A stretch of DNA of 64,000 nucleotides from Halomonas sp. DQ26W (lineage in GTDB: Bacteria > Pseudomonadota > Gammaproteobacteria > Pseudomonadales > Halomonadaceae): contig NZ_QPKI01000020.1 of the NCBI RefSeq assembly GCF_003339685.1, forward strand, positions 1 to 64,000. The letters are read 5' to 3'. The notes under the pieces are model-generated. The model was not told the origin of the DNA and searched no databases. It worked only from the letters and a program-made list of their open reading frames with translations. Shown here in pieces: positions 54,530 through 63,988 of this stretch. Each line of letters begins with the position of its first letter. Within the stretch, counting starts at the first letter, position 1. A program made the position numbers and the translations under genes.

Positions 54530-54556
54530 TAAAGCTTTACCCGAACGTGCCGATAG
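54530..54556 (+). promoter_or_regulatory. Sigma-28 (FliA) promoter for flaG
   Basis: TAAAGCTT, 11 bases, GCCGATAG: 14 of 16 FliA positions. The 165-base stretch to the flaG start contains a short GAAGCC/GGCTTC hairpin near 54595 and no gene. Confidence 0.88.
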
Positions 54557-54721
54557 GATGGATACATAGCTTTCAAGAAATTGCATGAAGGCTAGAAGCC
54601 GGCTCGATGGCTGGCTTCTGGAGATGCACCAACCATGAAGCGCGCCCTGGACAGGAAAACCGAGCCATGACACGCTTGAAGGTGGGGTGTTTGCGAAGGG
54701 CGCATACAAGGAAAAAAGGCC

Positions 54722-55090
54722 ATGTCTTCACCGCTCACCGATGCCACCAACAGCTTGAGCACTTCGGCGCTGCACGATCTGACACCGCGACAGCGCAAGG
54801 AGACCGTTCTGGCTTCACTGCCCGCAGCGGGGACCATGCTGAACCAGGCCGAAAGCCACGGTCACTCGCCGGCCCAGGCGGACCTGATCGAACCAATTCA
54901 GCGTATCAATGAAGTTCTGCGTCAATATGGCGTGGAATTCGAGCTCAACGAGATACCGTCACGGGTGGTGACACGGATCGTGGATCGTGAGTCAGGTGAC
55001 GTGCTGCGGCAGATTCCCGCCGAAGAGGTGCTGGCCATTGCCGCAAGGCTGGATGAGTTGCAGGGCAACCTGGTCAACCTGCGCGTCTAA
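54722..55090 (+). CDS. flaG: FlaG protein
   Basis: A 122-residue FlaG. The conserved C-terminal block is present: INEVLRQYGVEFELNEIPSRVV, RIVDRESGDVLRQIPAEEVL and LDELQGNLVNLRV. FlaG proteins influence filament length in several bacteria. It usually lies beside fliC and fliD; here it is alone under its own FliA promoter, convergent with fliE. Confidence 0.9.
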   Translation: MSSPLTDATNSLSTSALHDLTPRQRKETVLASLPAAGTMLNQAESHGHSPAQADLIEPIQRINEVLRQYGVEFELNEIPSRVVTRIVDRESGDVLRQIPAEEVLAIAARLDELQGNLVNLRV

Positions 55091-55111
55091 GCCGAGGCGA
55101 GGCATTTTCAT

Positions 55112-55441
55112 TCACACCTGCATGTTCATGACGTCACGGTAGGCAGAAACCAGCCGGTTCCTCACCTGCAGCCCCATCTGGAAGGCGACGCTTGCCTTCT
55201 GCATGTCGACCATGACGTCGTTGAGCTCCACATTGGGGTCGCCGGCCTGAAAGGCCATCGCCTTGGCGCTGGACGCTTGCTGCAGGCGGTTGATGCGCTG
55301 AATGGAGGATTGCAGCTCCCCGGCGAAGCCGCCCTGCCCCACCATGGTTGAGACCTGCTGCCCCTTGGCAGCCTGACCGCCGGCCTGTGTCGCCAGTGTC
55401 TGCATCTGGGCCAGTGCAGATTGAATAGCAGGTGAACTCAT
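55112..55441 (-). CDS. fliE: Basal-body protein FliE
   Basis: FliE joins the MS ring to the rod and is the first rod-type export substrate. The 109-residue protein has the C-terminal family block ELNDVMVDMQKASVAFQMGLQVRNRLVSAYRDVMNMQV. The ATG at 55441 opens MSSPAIQSALAQMQ; a frame open to 55483 adds 14 unconserved residues. It is divergent from fliF, with a 265-bp gap that should hold back-to-back class II promoters; no sigma-28 site is seen in it. Confidence 0.94.
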   Translation of the reverse strand: MSSPAIQSALAQMQTLATQAGGQAAKGQQVSTMVGQGGFAGELQSSIQRINRLQQASSAKAMAFQAGDPNVELNDVMVDMQKASVAFQMGLQVRNRLVSAYRDVMNMQV

Positions 55442-55706
55442 GGCTCGCGGCCCCCGTTCTGCTGGATCGAAAGTGACGTTCAACGAATGCCACCAAGACT
55501 ATCAGATGCGATCACGCGACCATACTGGCAAATGGCATGCAAAACTCGGGCTTTTCCCGCCTTTGGACTCGACGAGGGTTCGCATAATAGCGTTCATCAT
55601 AGTTGCGCCCGTAAGGGCAGCCAGAATGCGGTAGACGGATGCACGCAATGCCATCTTCTAGGAAAAGCTTTCGAGCGGCGAACGGCGCATCTCTCCGGAG
55701 GTGCAC

Positions 55707-57437
55707 ATGAGCAATGGCGCCGCTACGCCGGGCCGTCAGGAGGCCACGCCCAACCCGCCCCAGGGCGCGCTGTTTCAGCGCGTCCAGGCGCAGATGCGTG
55801 GCAACCCGCTGATCGCGATCCTGATTGGCGGTGCCGCCTCGATCGCTATCGTGGTGGTGCTGCTGATGTGGGCTCGGGAACCCGATTACCGTGTGCTCTA
55901 CAGCAACCTCACTGAGGCCGATGGCGGTCGCATCATCAACGAGCTGGAGAGCCGCGGCGTGGCCTATCGCTTCAGCGAGGGCGGCACGGCGCTGCTGGTG
56001 CCCGGCGATGCGGTGCACGGCTTGCGCCTGCAGCTGGCCGAGCAGGGCCTGCCCCGGGGCGGCAACGTGGGCTTCGAGCTGATGGACAGCCAGGCCTTCG
56101 GCGTCAGCCAGTTTGCCGAACAGGTCAACTTCCAGCGTGGCCTCGAAGGCGAACTGTCACGCTCCATCGAATCGCTCGGCCCGGTATCCAGGGCCCGTGT
56201 CCACCTGGCCATGGCGCGCTCCTCGGTCTTCGTGCGGGACCAGGAGCCGGCGAAGGCCTCGGTCATCGTAACCCTGGAATCGGGCCGCGTGATCGGCGAC
56301 GGCCAAGTCAGCGCCATCATCCATATGATATCCAGCAGCGTACCGGAGCTGGCCGCCGAAGACGTCACGGTGGTCGACCAGAATGGACGTCTGCTCTCCA
56401 TGCCTGGCGCCAACCGCCGCGGTCTCGACGCGACCCAGCTCGACTACATCGCCGAGGTCGAGCGCTCCTTCCAGCAGCGCATCGAGAATATTCTGGCGCC
56501 GATTCTCGGCCAGCAGAGCGTACGTGCCCAGGTTGCCGCCCAGATCGATTTCTCGCGCCGCGAGGAGACCAACGAGCGCTTTGGCCAGAATCAGCCCCCC
56601 AACGAGGCGGCGGTACGCAGTCGCCAGTCGAGCGTCTCCTACAGCGGTGGCGACGACCTGGCCATGGGCATACCCGGTGCGTTGAGCAACACGCCTCCGG
56701 GTACCGCACCCTCCCCCATCAACCTGCCGGTCGATGAAGATGGAGAACTCCTCGAGGAAGCCGAGCAGGAGCTCCTGGCGCTGAGCAACCTGCGCCAGGA
56801 CGGCGTGATCAATTATGAGGTTGACCGCAATATCGAACATGTCCAGCACCGCCAGGGCAAGGTACAGCGCCTTTCCGCCGCGGTGGTGGTGGACTATCGC
56901 GAACAGCGCGATGAGGAAGGCGTATGGCAGCGTGTCCCGCTCGATGATGAGGAAATCGCTCAGGTCGAGCGACTGGTACGTCAGGCCATGGGCTTCTCAC
57001 AAGTCCGTGGCGATGAAGTCGAAGTGGTCAACAGCCCGTTCAGCCGCCCCGAGATCGATGAGGAAGTGCTCGAGTGGTGGCAGTCACCCGAAATCCACAA
57101 CCTGGCACTGACCATCGGCCGTTATCTACTGGTGGCACTGGGCGCTCTGCTGGCCTATCTGCTGATCTTGCGCCCGTTGATCAAGCAGCAAACGCAGCAG
57201 CCCCTGCTGGCCTCGGCACCGGGGACCGGCTTGCAGGTCCGGGTCGACGGCGAGACCCCGGAAGGTATTGACGGCGAACTGGAAGACGACATAGCGGCAT
57301 CGCGCACCTATCAAAAGCCGAAGCGCAAACGCAAGTCGTCAGCCTATGAGGACCACCTTGCCGAGCTGCGCGAACTGGCTAAAGAGGATCCGCGCATGAT
57401 TGCCATGATCGTTCGCAGTTGGATGAATAAAGTATGA
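55707..57437 (+). CDS. fliF: MS-ring protein FliF
   Basis: FliF builds the membrane-supramembrane ring. The 576-residue protein has TM1 (about 38-58) and TM2 (about 455-475) around a large periplasmic region with the YscJ/FliF blocks YRVLYSNLTEADGGRIINELE, NFQRGLEGELSRSIESLGPVSRARVHLA and VDQNGRLLS. The C-terminal tail binds FliG. The ATG at 55707 follows GGAGG; a GTG two codons earlier is unlikely. ATGA overlap with fliG. Confidence 0.97.
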   Translation: MSNGAATPGRQEATPNPPQGALFQRVQAQMRGNPLIAILIGGAASIAIVVVLLMWAREPDYRVLYSNLTEADGGRIINELESRGVAYRFSEGGTALLVPGDAVHGLRLQLAEQGLPRGGNVGFELMDSQAFGVSQFAEQVNFQRGLEGELSRSIESLGPVSRARVHLAMARSSVFVRDQEPAKASVIVTLESGRVIGDGQVSAIIHMISSSVPELAAEDVTVVDQNGRLLSMPGANRRGLDATQLDYIAEVERSFQQRIENILAPILGQQSVRAQVAAQIDFSRREETNERFGQNQPPNEAAVRSRQSSVSYSGGDDLAMGIPGALSNTPPGTAPSPINLPVDEDGELLEEAEQELLALSNLRQDGVINYEVDRNIEHVQHRQGKVQRLSAAVVVDYREQRDEEGVWQRVPLDDEEIAQVERLVRQAMGFSQVRGDEVEVVNSPFSRPEIDEEVLEWWQSPEIHNLALTIGRYLLVALGALLAYLLILRPLIKQQTQQPLLASAPGTGLQVRVDGETPEGIDGELEDDIAASRTYQKPKRKRKSSAYEDHLAELRELAKEDPRMIAMIVRSWMNKV

Positions 57438-58438
57438 GCACCGCAACCACCATGACCGGCGTACGCCGCAGCGCCATCCTGATGCTTGCCCTGGACGAGG
57501 ACAGCGCCGCAGAGGTGTTCAAGTACCTGTCGCCCAAGGAGATCCAGCAACTGAGCATGGAGATGGCCGAGATGGATCAGGTCTCTCACGAGGATATGCA
57601 GAAGGTCATGCAGGACTTCAGCGACGAGACCGAAGAGTTCATCGCGCTTAACCTCAATTCCAGCGAGCATATCCGCTCGGTATTGACCAAGGCGCTGGGC
57701 AGCGAGCGTGCCACCAGCCTGATCGAAGACGTTCTCGAGTCCTCTGGCAGCAGCAGTGGCATCGACTCGCTGAACCTGATGGAAGCGCCCATGGTGTCGG
57801 AGCTGATCCGCGATGAACATCCGCAGATCATCGCCACAATCCTGGTTCACCTCGAACGCCACCAAGCCGCCGACGTGCTTGAACTGTTCGACGACAAGCT
57901 GCGCAACGACGTGGTGCTGCGTATCGCCACCTTTAGCGGCGTGCAGCCGGCCGCCCTGCAGGAACTGACCGAAGTACTGTCGGGCATGCTCGACGGACAG
58001 AACCTCAAGCGCAGCAAGATGGGTGGCGTAAGAACCGCAGCCGAGATCCTCAATCTGATGAACTCCAATCAGGAAGAGGTCGCCATCGAGACCGTGCGGG
58101 CACACAACGAGGACCTGGCCCAGAGAATCATCGACGAGATGTTCCTGTTCGAGAATCTCATGGATCTGGATGACCGCAGTATCCAGATGGTACTCAAGGA
58201 GATCGACACCAATTCTCTGGTTGTGGCTCTCAAGGGGGCGCCGGAAGGTCTGATGGAGAAATTCCTGCGCAACATGTCCCGCCGCGCCGCCGACCTTATG
58301 CGCGAGGACATGGAAGCTCGCGGGCCGATTCGAGTCTCCCAGGTGGAGGCGGAGCAGAAGTCGATCCTGCAGGTGGTTCGCCGGCTAGCCGACTCCGGCG
58401 ATATCGTGCTGGGCGGCGGAGACGACGCCTATGTCTGA
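57434..58438 (+). CDS. fliG: Motor switch protein FliG
   Basis: FliG transmits torque from the stators and switches rotation. The 334-residue protein shows the N-terminal FliF-binding domain (AILMLALDEDSAAEVFKYLSPKEIQQLS), the middle EHPQ block (RDEHPQIIATIL) and the C-terminal torque helix with alternating charges (LDDRSIQMVLKEIDTNSLVVALKGA). Overlaps fliF by ATGA and fliH by 8 bp. Confidence 0.97.
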   Translation: MSTATTMTGVRRSAILMLALDEDSAAEVFKYLSPKEIQQLSMEMAEMDQVSHEDMQKVMQDFSDETEEFIALNLNSSEHIRSVLTKALGSERATSLIEDVLESSGSSSGIDSLNLMEAPMVSELIRDEHPQIIATILVHLERHQAADVLELFDDKLRNDVVLRIATFSGVQPAALQELTEVLSGMLDGQNLKRSKMGGVRTAAEILNLMNSNQEEVAIETVRAHNEDLAQRIIDEMFLFENLMDLDDRSIQMVLKEIDTNSLVVALKGAPEGLMEKFLRNMSRRAADLMREDMEARGPIRVSQVEAEQKSILQVVRRLADSGDIVLGGGDDAYV

Positions 58439-59168
58439 TCACTCGCCCTCACACCCGGAGTGGCCGACCTCCTGGCGTCGCTGGCAGATGGAAGAACTGC
58501 AGGTAGAGAACCGTCAACACGAGGTCGCTAAGCCGGCGGTGGACACCGCTCGCCAAGAGCACTTCCGCCGCCAAGCAGAACTCAAGGCGCTGCGTGAGAA
58601 GGTCTTGCGCGAAGCTCGTGAAGAGGGCTTCAAGGCCGGCTTCGAGCAGGGCCGCACCGACGGCCATGTCCAGGGCCTGGCGGAAGGCCGCCACGAGGCC
58701 GAGCAGGAGCTTGAGCAACGCACTCACGAGGTGCTGGAGCCACTCAAGCCGCTGGCGAAGCATTTTGCGGAAGCCCTGACCTCGCTCGATGAAGAGGTGG
58801 CCAATGAGATAGTCGAGCTGGCACTCGCAACCGGGCACCAATTGGCCGGCGAGGCCTTGAAGGCCCGTCCCCGGCAAGTGCTGGAGCTGGTCAGGGCACT
58901 GCTGCACACCGACCCACCGCTGACGGGCCAGCAACGCCTGTGGCTGCATCCTCTGGACCACAAGCTGGTCGAGCATCATCTCGGCCAGGAGTTGAGGGCC
59001 GCCGGCTGGACACTCCAGCCCGACGATCAGCTCAGCCGTGGCGGCTGTCGTGTCACCAGCACCAGCGGTGAACTCGATGCCACCTGGGAAACACGCTGGC
59101 AAGCAGTGCGGGCCCAGTTACGCCGGCGGCGCCCCTCCACGCATGAGCCGGATGACGAACACCAATGA
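58431..59168 (+). CDS. fliH: Flagellar assembly protein FliH
   Basis: FliH tethers and restrains the export ATPase FliI. The 245-residue protein is mostly helical with a coiled middle ([26 protein letters not shown], containing the GxxxG-type repeats of the family) and a C-terminal domain like V/F-ATPase peripheral stalks ([26 protein letters not shown]). Length is normal. ATGA overlap with fliI. Confidence 0.94.
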   Translation: MSDHSPSHPEWPTSWRRWQMEELQVENRQHEVAKPAVDTARQEHFRRQAELKALREKVLREAREEGFKAGFEQGRTDGHVQGLAEGRHEAEQELEQRTHEVLEPLKPLAKHFAEALTSLDEEVANEIVELALATGHQLAGEALKARPRQVLELVRALLHTDPPLTGQQRLWLHPLDHKLVEHHLGQELRAAGWTLQPDDQLSRGGCRVTSTSGELDATWETRWQAVRAQLRRRRPSTHEPDDEHQ

Positions 59169-60574
59169 GCGACATGTCCGAGACCCTGGCACAACCACGC
59201 AATGCGCACCAGGCACGCTGGCAGCAAACGCTGCAGCAGGTGCGCCAGCGCGTGGAAGCCGTGCCGGGATTTCGTGCCAGCGGCCGGGTGCTTCGAGCCA
59301 CCGGCATGGTGATCGAGGCGATCGGACTGCGTGTCGCCCTGGGTAACGCCTGTCGCATCGAACTGGTTTCGCCGGGAGGCAGCGAATCGCCGCGCTTCGC
59401 CGAAGCCGAAGTGGTCGGCTTTGCCGACGAACGGCTGTTTCTGATGCCGCTGTCTGAAATCACTGGCCTGATGCCGGGCGCCAGGGTCTATCCACTGGGT
59501 GATGGTCCTGACCACACCGCGCGCCGTTTCCCCCTGGGTGAGACACTGCTCGGTCGGGTGGTCGACGGCAACGGTGAGCCCCTCGACGGTTTTGGCCCTC
59601 TGGACAGTGCCCCCCGTGCACCGCTCACTACGCCTCCGCTCAACCCGTTGGCCCGCGCTCCGATCAACGAGCAGATCGATGTCGGCATCCGTGCCATCAA
59701 CGCGCTGCTCAGCGTGGGTCGCGGGCAGCGCATGGGGCTGTTTGCCGGCTCTGGTGTGGGCAAGTCAGTACTACTGGGAATGATGGCCCGCTATACCGGC
59801 GCCGATGTGATTGTCGTGGGGCTGATCGGTGAGCGGGGCCGGGAGGTTCAGGACTTCATCGACAACATTCTCGGCAAAGAGGGGCGACGCCGTGCCGTAG
59901 TGGTAGCCGCACCGGCCGATACGTCACCGCTGCAGCGCCTGCAGGGTGCGGCCTATGCCACGCGCCTGGCGGAAGGTTTCCGCGACCAGGGCAAGAACGT
60001 ACTGCTGATCATGGATTCGCTGACCCGCTTCGCCATGGCCCAGCGCGAGATCGCCCTCGCCATCGGCGAGCCCCCCGCAACCAAGGGCTATCCGCCGTCG
60101 GTTTTCGCCAAGATTCCCAGCCTGGTGGAGCGCGCTGGCAATGCGGAACGCGGCCGGGGATCGATTACCGCTTTCTACACCGTATTGACCGAAGGCGACG
60201 ATCAGCAGGACCCGATTGCCGATTCGGCTCGCGCCATTCTCGACGGCCATATCGTGCTCTCCAGGACGCTGGCGGAGGCGGGGCACTACCCCGCCATCGA
60301 TATCGAAGCGTCGATCAGCCGCGTGATGACACACATCATCGACGACGATCAGTTGATCATGACCCAGGTGTTCAAGCGGCTTTTCTCGCGCTATCAGCGC
60401 AACCGCGACCTGATCAGCGTGGGTGCCTACAGCCCGGGCCACGACCCGCAACTGGATGAAGCCGTCCAGCGCTTTCCTCTGCTGGAGCAGTTTCTCCAGC
60501 AGGGCATGAATGAAAATGCCTCGATCGAGGCCTCTCGACAGGATCTCACCGAGACCCTAGGAGCCAGGCAATGA
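59165..60574 (+). CDS. fliI: Flagellar export ATPase FliI
   Basis: FliI is the hexameric ATPase of flagellar export, related to the F1 beta subunit. The 469-residue protein has Walker [16 protein letters not shown] near 190-204, Walker [18 protein letters not shown] near 280, and the [16 protein letters not shown] block. N-terminal residues 1-30 should bind FliH. Overlaps fliJ by ATGA. Confidence 0.97.
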   Translation: MSDMSETLAQPRNAHQARWQQTLQQVRQRVEAVPGFRASGRVLRATGMVIEAIGLRVALGNACRIELVSPGGSESPRFAEAEVVGFADERLFLMPLSEITGLMPGARVYPLGDGPDHTARRFPLGETLLGRVVDGNGEPLDGFGPLDSAPRAPLTTPPLNPLARAPINEQIDVGIRAINALLSVGRGQRMGLFAGSGVGKSVLLGMMARYTGADVIVVGLIGERGREVQDFIDNILGKEGRRRAVVVAAPADTSPLQRLQGAAYATRLAEGFRDQGKNVLLIMDSLTRFAMAQREIALAIGEPPATKGYPPSVFAKIPSLVERAGNAERGRGSITAFYTVLTEGDDQQDPIADSARAILDGHIVLSRTLAEAGHYPAIDIEASISRVMTHIIDDDQLIMTQVFKRLFSRYQRNRDLISVGAYSPGHDPQLDEAVQRFPLLEQFLQQGMNENASIEASRQDLTETLGARQ

Positions 60575-61026
60575 GTGCATCGTCACAATTCGACATGCTC
60601 GGCGACCTCGCCCGGAATGCCCGCGACCAGGCCTGCCAACTGCTGGCCGGGGAACGCATGAGCGAACGCCAGGTCGCAACCCAGCTCGAAGCCCTCACCC
60701 GATATCGGTTGGAGTACGCCGAACGGCTGCAGGTCGCCATGCGCGACGGCATTGATCCTGCCAGCATGCACAACTACCAGCAGTTCCTCGCCTCCCTGGA
60801 TGCCGCCCTCCAGCGCGCCCGGGACGCACTGGACTCACAGCAGCGCCGCGTCCAGCAGAGTCAGCAGCACTGGCAACAGGAACAGAAACGGCTGTCGGCC
60901 TACGATACCCTTTCTACTCGCCGAAACACCGAACGGCAGAAGTACGAAGCACGGCGCGAGCAACGCGACAGTGACGAAATGGCTGCCGGACGGCTGTTTC
61001 GCCAGCGCCCCGAATACGACTCGTGA
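60571..61026 (+). CDS. fliJ: Export chaperone escort FliJ
   Basis: FliJ is the coiled-coil stalk that sits in the FliI hexamer and recycles chaperones. The 151-residue protein is almost all charged helix, with the Gln-rich [18 protein letters not shown] stretch typical of the family. Gene order fliI-fliJ-fliK supports the call. It ends 19 bp before fliK. Confidence 0.92.
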   Translation: MSASSQFDMLGDLARNARDQACQLLAGERMSERQVATQLEALTRYRLEYAERLQVAMRDGIDPASMHNYQQFLASLDAALQRARDALDSQQRRVQQSQQHWQQEQKRLSAYDTLSTRRNTERQKYEARREQRDSDEMAAGRLFRQRPEYDS

Positions 61027-61045
61027 TCCGAGCCAGGAGATCGCA

Positions 61046-62332
61046 ATGGATATACAGATGATTCTGTCCGCCCTTCCGGGCAAGCCCATGGGCAACGCGA
61101 AGCCGACCGTCAACACTGCCGAAGGCCACTTTGCACTGGCCCTGGCCAGCGCCGGCCGGCCGCAGCCCAACGAATCGGTCGAGTTGCCTACCCAACGACC
61201 CACCCTACCGCCGACCATGGCAGCCCAGCAGACAATGCTGCAGGCCCTGGGCGGCCATGATCCGGATTTCGTCGCGGATGTCCTGGACATGCCAGCCGCT
61301 CCCCTGCCCGACTCGCTGTCACTGAGCGAGATAATGGGGCGCCTGGCACTGATCGATGACAACCCGCAAGCCGAGGCTCGCCCGCTTACCGACATCGCAG
61401 CCCCGCAGGCAACGGCAGTGGAACAAGCCGCCAAGCCCACCACGCGTGCAGAGACCCTACTGGCCGCTGCCGATGCCCTGCGTCAGACCACCGGCGACGC
61501 GACACGCACATTGGCAACACCTCCCGCTGGCACTACCGAGACCGCCCTGAATACGACACAGCCGCTACCACAGCAGTCCAGTCGTGGTGTCGCTGAGGCG
61601 ACTCCCCATGCGGCCCTGCTCGCCCAGTTGGAGCCCGGTGCCGCCGAGCGGCCGCTACGGGCTGCTGAGTTCGCTCGCTCGGCCGACATGTCCCCACAAT
61701 CCAATGCGGGCGCACTGCGTGGCATGGCGGCAGAAGCCCTCCGCCCCGCAAGCATCGAGCTGACCTCGTCGAGCCAGCAGGCGACAACCCAGCCTACCGG
61801 CACCGCCCCTCTGGCCATGCCATCCCAGGCCATGCCGGCCCAGGCCATGCCGGCCCAGGCCATGCCGGCCCAGACCATGCCGGCCCAAGCAAGTCTGCCC
61901 TCACCGGTGCAGTCCCAGGTCTGGCCCGGCCAGCTTGGTCAACAGTTGGTGCAGTTCGCTCGCCATGGTGGCGAGCAGCGGATCGAGATGAAATTGAACC
62001 CGGCCGAACTGGGCCCGCTTTCCGTCACCTTGAAGATGACCGAACATGGCGCACAAGCACAGTTCCTCTCCGCCCATGCCCAAGTCCGCCAGGTGCTTGA
62101 GCAGGCCATCCCGCAATTGCGCGAGGCACTGGCTGAGCAGGGTATTTCCCTGGGCGAAACCTCGGTCGGCGACCAGCGTCAGCAAGAGGGGGAAGCCTTC
62201 GCCAACCAGGAGGGCCAACGGAGTAGCGCCACCAATGGGGGCGAAGAGACACGGACCTCCGCCGCCGAGATCGACATGGCCGAGAACACAACGGGCATCA
62301 GCCTGGATGGCCGGGTGAATCTCTACGCCTGA
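61046..62332 (+). CDS. fliK: Hook-length control protein FliK
   Basis: FliK measures the hook and triggers the export switch of FlhB. The 428-residue protein has an Ala/Pro/Thr-rich ruler region and a C-terminal domain with RIEMKLNPAELGPLSVTLKM and VRQVLEQAIPQLREALAEQGI, the conserved FliK core. Residues 257-281 are five tandem copies of AMPAQ-type pentapeptides encoded by 15-bp repeats (61814-61888). The ATG at 61046 follows CCAGGAGA; the frame open to 60752 is a shadow of fliJ. Confidence 0.94.
   Translation: MDIQMILSALPGKPMGNAKPTVNTAEGHFALALASAGRPQPNESVELPTQRPTLPPTMAAQQTMLQALGGHDPDFVADVLDMPAAPLPDSLSLSEIMGRLALIDDNPQAEARPLTDIAAPQATAVEQAAKPTTRAETLLAAADALRQTTGDATRTLATPPAGTTETALNTTQPLPQQSSRGVAEATPHAALLAQLEPGAAERPLRAAEFARSADMSPQSNAGALRGMAAEALRPASIELTSSSQQATTQPTGTAPLAMPSQAMPAQAMPAQAMPAQTMPAQASLPSPVQSQVWPGQLGQQLVQFARHGGEQRIEMKLNPAELGPLSVTLKMTEHGAQAQFLSAHAQVRQVLEQAIPQLREALAEQGISLGETSVGDQRQQEGEAFANQEGQRSSATNGGEETRTSAAEIDMAENTTGISLDGRVNLYA
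61814..61888 (+). repeat. Five 15-bp tandem repeats inside fliK
   Basis: Five in-frame copies of a 15-bp unit encode AMPSQ, three AMPAQ and TMPAQ. The three central copies are identical. They lie in the ruler part of FliK and could change in number by replication slippage. Confidence 0.9.
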
Positions 62333-62446
62333 GACGAATTGCCAAGATAGGGGTGTTCGTGGGGCCTGTTCCTTTCATCATGACCCGCACAATTTTTGCA
62401 TACTACCCTTTTCCGGCTGGATCACCACTTCACGATAGGCAAGGCA

Positions 62447-62923
62447 ATGGCAAAAACGACGGATGGCTCATCCAAACTGCTGTGGCTGATGATATTGCTG
62501 GTAATGATGTCCACGGTAGCAGCAGGAGTCGCAATCTATCTGGTCATGAACGACCGTAGCAATGGCTCAGGCAACATGCAGGAGCAGAAGCTCGAGCGTA
62601 AGGCACCGATCTTCTTGAAGATCGACCCTTTCACCGTGAACCTCACCGACGACGACTTCGGTTCCCGCCTGCTGTATATCGGGATGTCGCTGAAGGTTGG
62701 CGACGAGGAGACACGCGAGATTCTCGACGAGCACATGCCCCAGGTGCGCAGCCGGCTGCTGATGCTGTTTTCCGGCAAGCAGGCCAGTCAGCTAACCTCG
62801 CCGGAGGGCAAGCGCCGGCTGAGCGAGGAAGTCATTGCCGTGCTATCTGCCCCCCCCTTGACCGAACCGCAGCCGCCTCTCGATATCCGGGACGTACTGT
62901 TCACCGAGTTCATCGTGCAATAA
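62447..62923 (+). CDS. fliL: Flagellar basal-body protein FliL
   Basis: FliL surrounds the stator units at the motor. The 158-residue protein has one membrane helix (about residues 11-34) and the periplasmic block FLKIDPFTVNLTDDDFGSRLLYIGMSLKVGDEETR. It ends in RDVLFTEFIVQ, the usual FliL ending. The start MAKTTDG fits the family. It opens a second run, fliL-fliM-fliN, after a 114-bp gap from fliK that probably holds a class II promoter. Confidence 0.94.
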   Translation: MAKTTDGSSKLLWLMILLVMMSTVAAGVAIYLVMNDRSNGSGNMQEQKLERKAPIFLKIDPFTVNLTDDDFGSRLLYIGMSLKVGDEETREILDEHMPQVRSRLLMLFSGKQASQLTSPEGKRRLSEEVIAVLSAPPLTEPQPPLDIRDVLFTEFIVQ

Positions 62924-62941
62924 CCGGGTACCCTGGCCGCC

Positions 62942-63988
62942 ATGTCCCAAGACGATCTACTGTCACAGGATGAGATCGACGCCCTGCTGAAGGGGGTCAG
63001 CGGAGACGACGAACCTGCCGCAGGCAGTGCTGAGGCGTCTCGCGTCCGTCCCTATGATCCCGCGTCCCAGCATCGCGTCATCCGCGAACGCCTGCAGGCA
63101 CTGGACATCATCAACGAACGCTTCGCGCGGCACTTCCGCATGGGGCTGTTCAATCTGTTGCGCCGTAGTGCCGACATCACGGTGGACTCGGTACGCTACC
63201 AGAGCTACAGCGACTTCTCGCGCAACGTGCCAGTACCGACCAACATCAACATCATCGCGATGAAACCGCTGCGTGGCTCGGCACTGATCGTGTTTCCGCC
63301 CAATCTGGTATTCATGGTGGTGGACAACCTGTTCGGCGGCGACGGACGCTTCCTGACCAAGTCGGAGGGCCGGGAGTTTACCAATACCGAGCAGCGCATC
63401 ATCCAGCGTCTCTTGCGGCTGGCCATCGACGCCTACGAGGAGTCATGGAAGTCGGTCTACCCGCTGGAAATCCAGTTCCTTCGCTCGGAGATGCAGTCCA
63501 AGTTCGCCAACATCACCAACTCGCCCAACGAGATCGTGGTGAACTCCAGCTTCAATATCGAGGTCGGCAATCTCACCAGCAACTTCCAGATCTGTATTCC
63601 CTATTCGATGGTCGACCCAATCCGGGACCTGCTGGCTAACCCGCTCAACGACAGCTATCACGGCCAGGATGGTATCTGGTCGGAGCGCATGGCCGGCGAG
63701 ATCCGCCACTCCGAGGTGGAACTCATTGCCAACTTTGCCGATGTTCCCAGCCGCATTGCCCATGTGATGGCACTGAAGGTCGGGGACGTACTGCCGTTGG
63801 AGCTTCCGGAAACCGTGACCGCCAGCGTGGATGGCGTTCCGGTCATGGAGTGCGATTACGGCAGCCAGCACGAACAGCGCGCGCTGCGTGTCATTCGTAT
63901 CATCGATCATGGTGCGCAGAACTCTGTTACACCCGATGCCTTCAAGAAGGGCGCTGCGCCTCAAGCCAAGGAATCCAAGCATGACTGA
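62942..63988 (+). CDS. fliM: Motor switch protein FliM
   Basis: FliM is the C-ring protein that binds CheY-P. The 348-residue protein starts with the CheY-binding peptide LLSQDEIDALLKG (about residues 5-17). The middle domain follows with RHFRMGLFNLLRRS, the GGDGRF block and SEMQSKFANITNSPNEIVV, and the C-terminal SpoA domain with VGDVLPLELPETVTASVDGVP. Overlaps fliN by 8 bp. Confidence 0.97.
   Translation: MSQDDLLSQDEIDALLKGVSGDDEPAAGSAEASRVRPYDPASQHRVIRERLQALDIINERFARHFRMGLFNLLRRSADITVDSVRYQSYSDFSRNVPVPTNINIIAMKPLRGSALIVFPPNLVFMVVDNLFGGDGRFLTKSEGREFTNTEQRIIQRLLRLAIDAYEESWKSVYPLEIQFLRSEMQSKFANITNSPNEIVVNSSFNIEVGNLTSNFQICIPYSMVDPIRDLLANPLNDSYHGQDGIWSERMAGEIRHSEVELIANFADVPSRIAHVMALKVGDVLPLELPETVTASVDGVPVMECDYGSQHEQRALRVIRIIDHGAQNSVTPDAFKKGAAPQAKESKHD

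Noticed and set aside
54324-54569. An 81-codon frame upstream of flaG
   Set aside because: It covers the sigma-28 promoter, lacks a ribosome site and resembles nothing.
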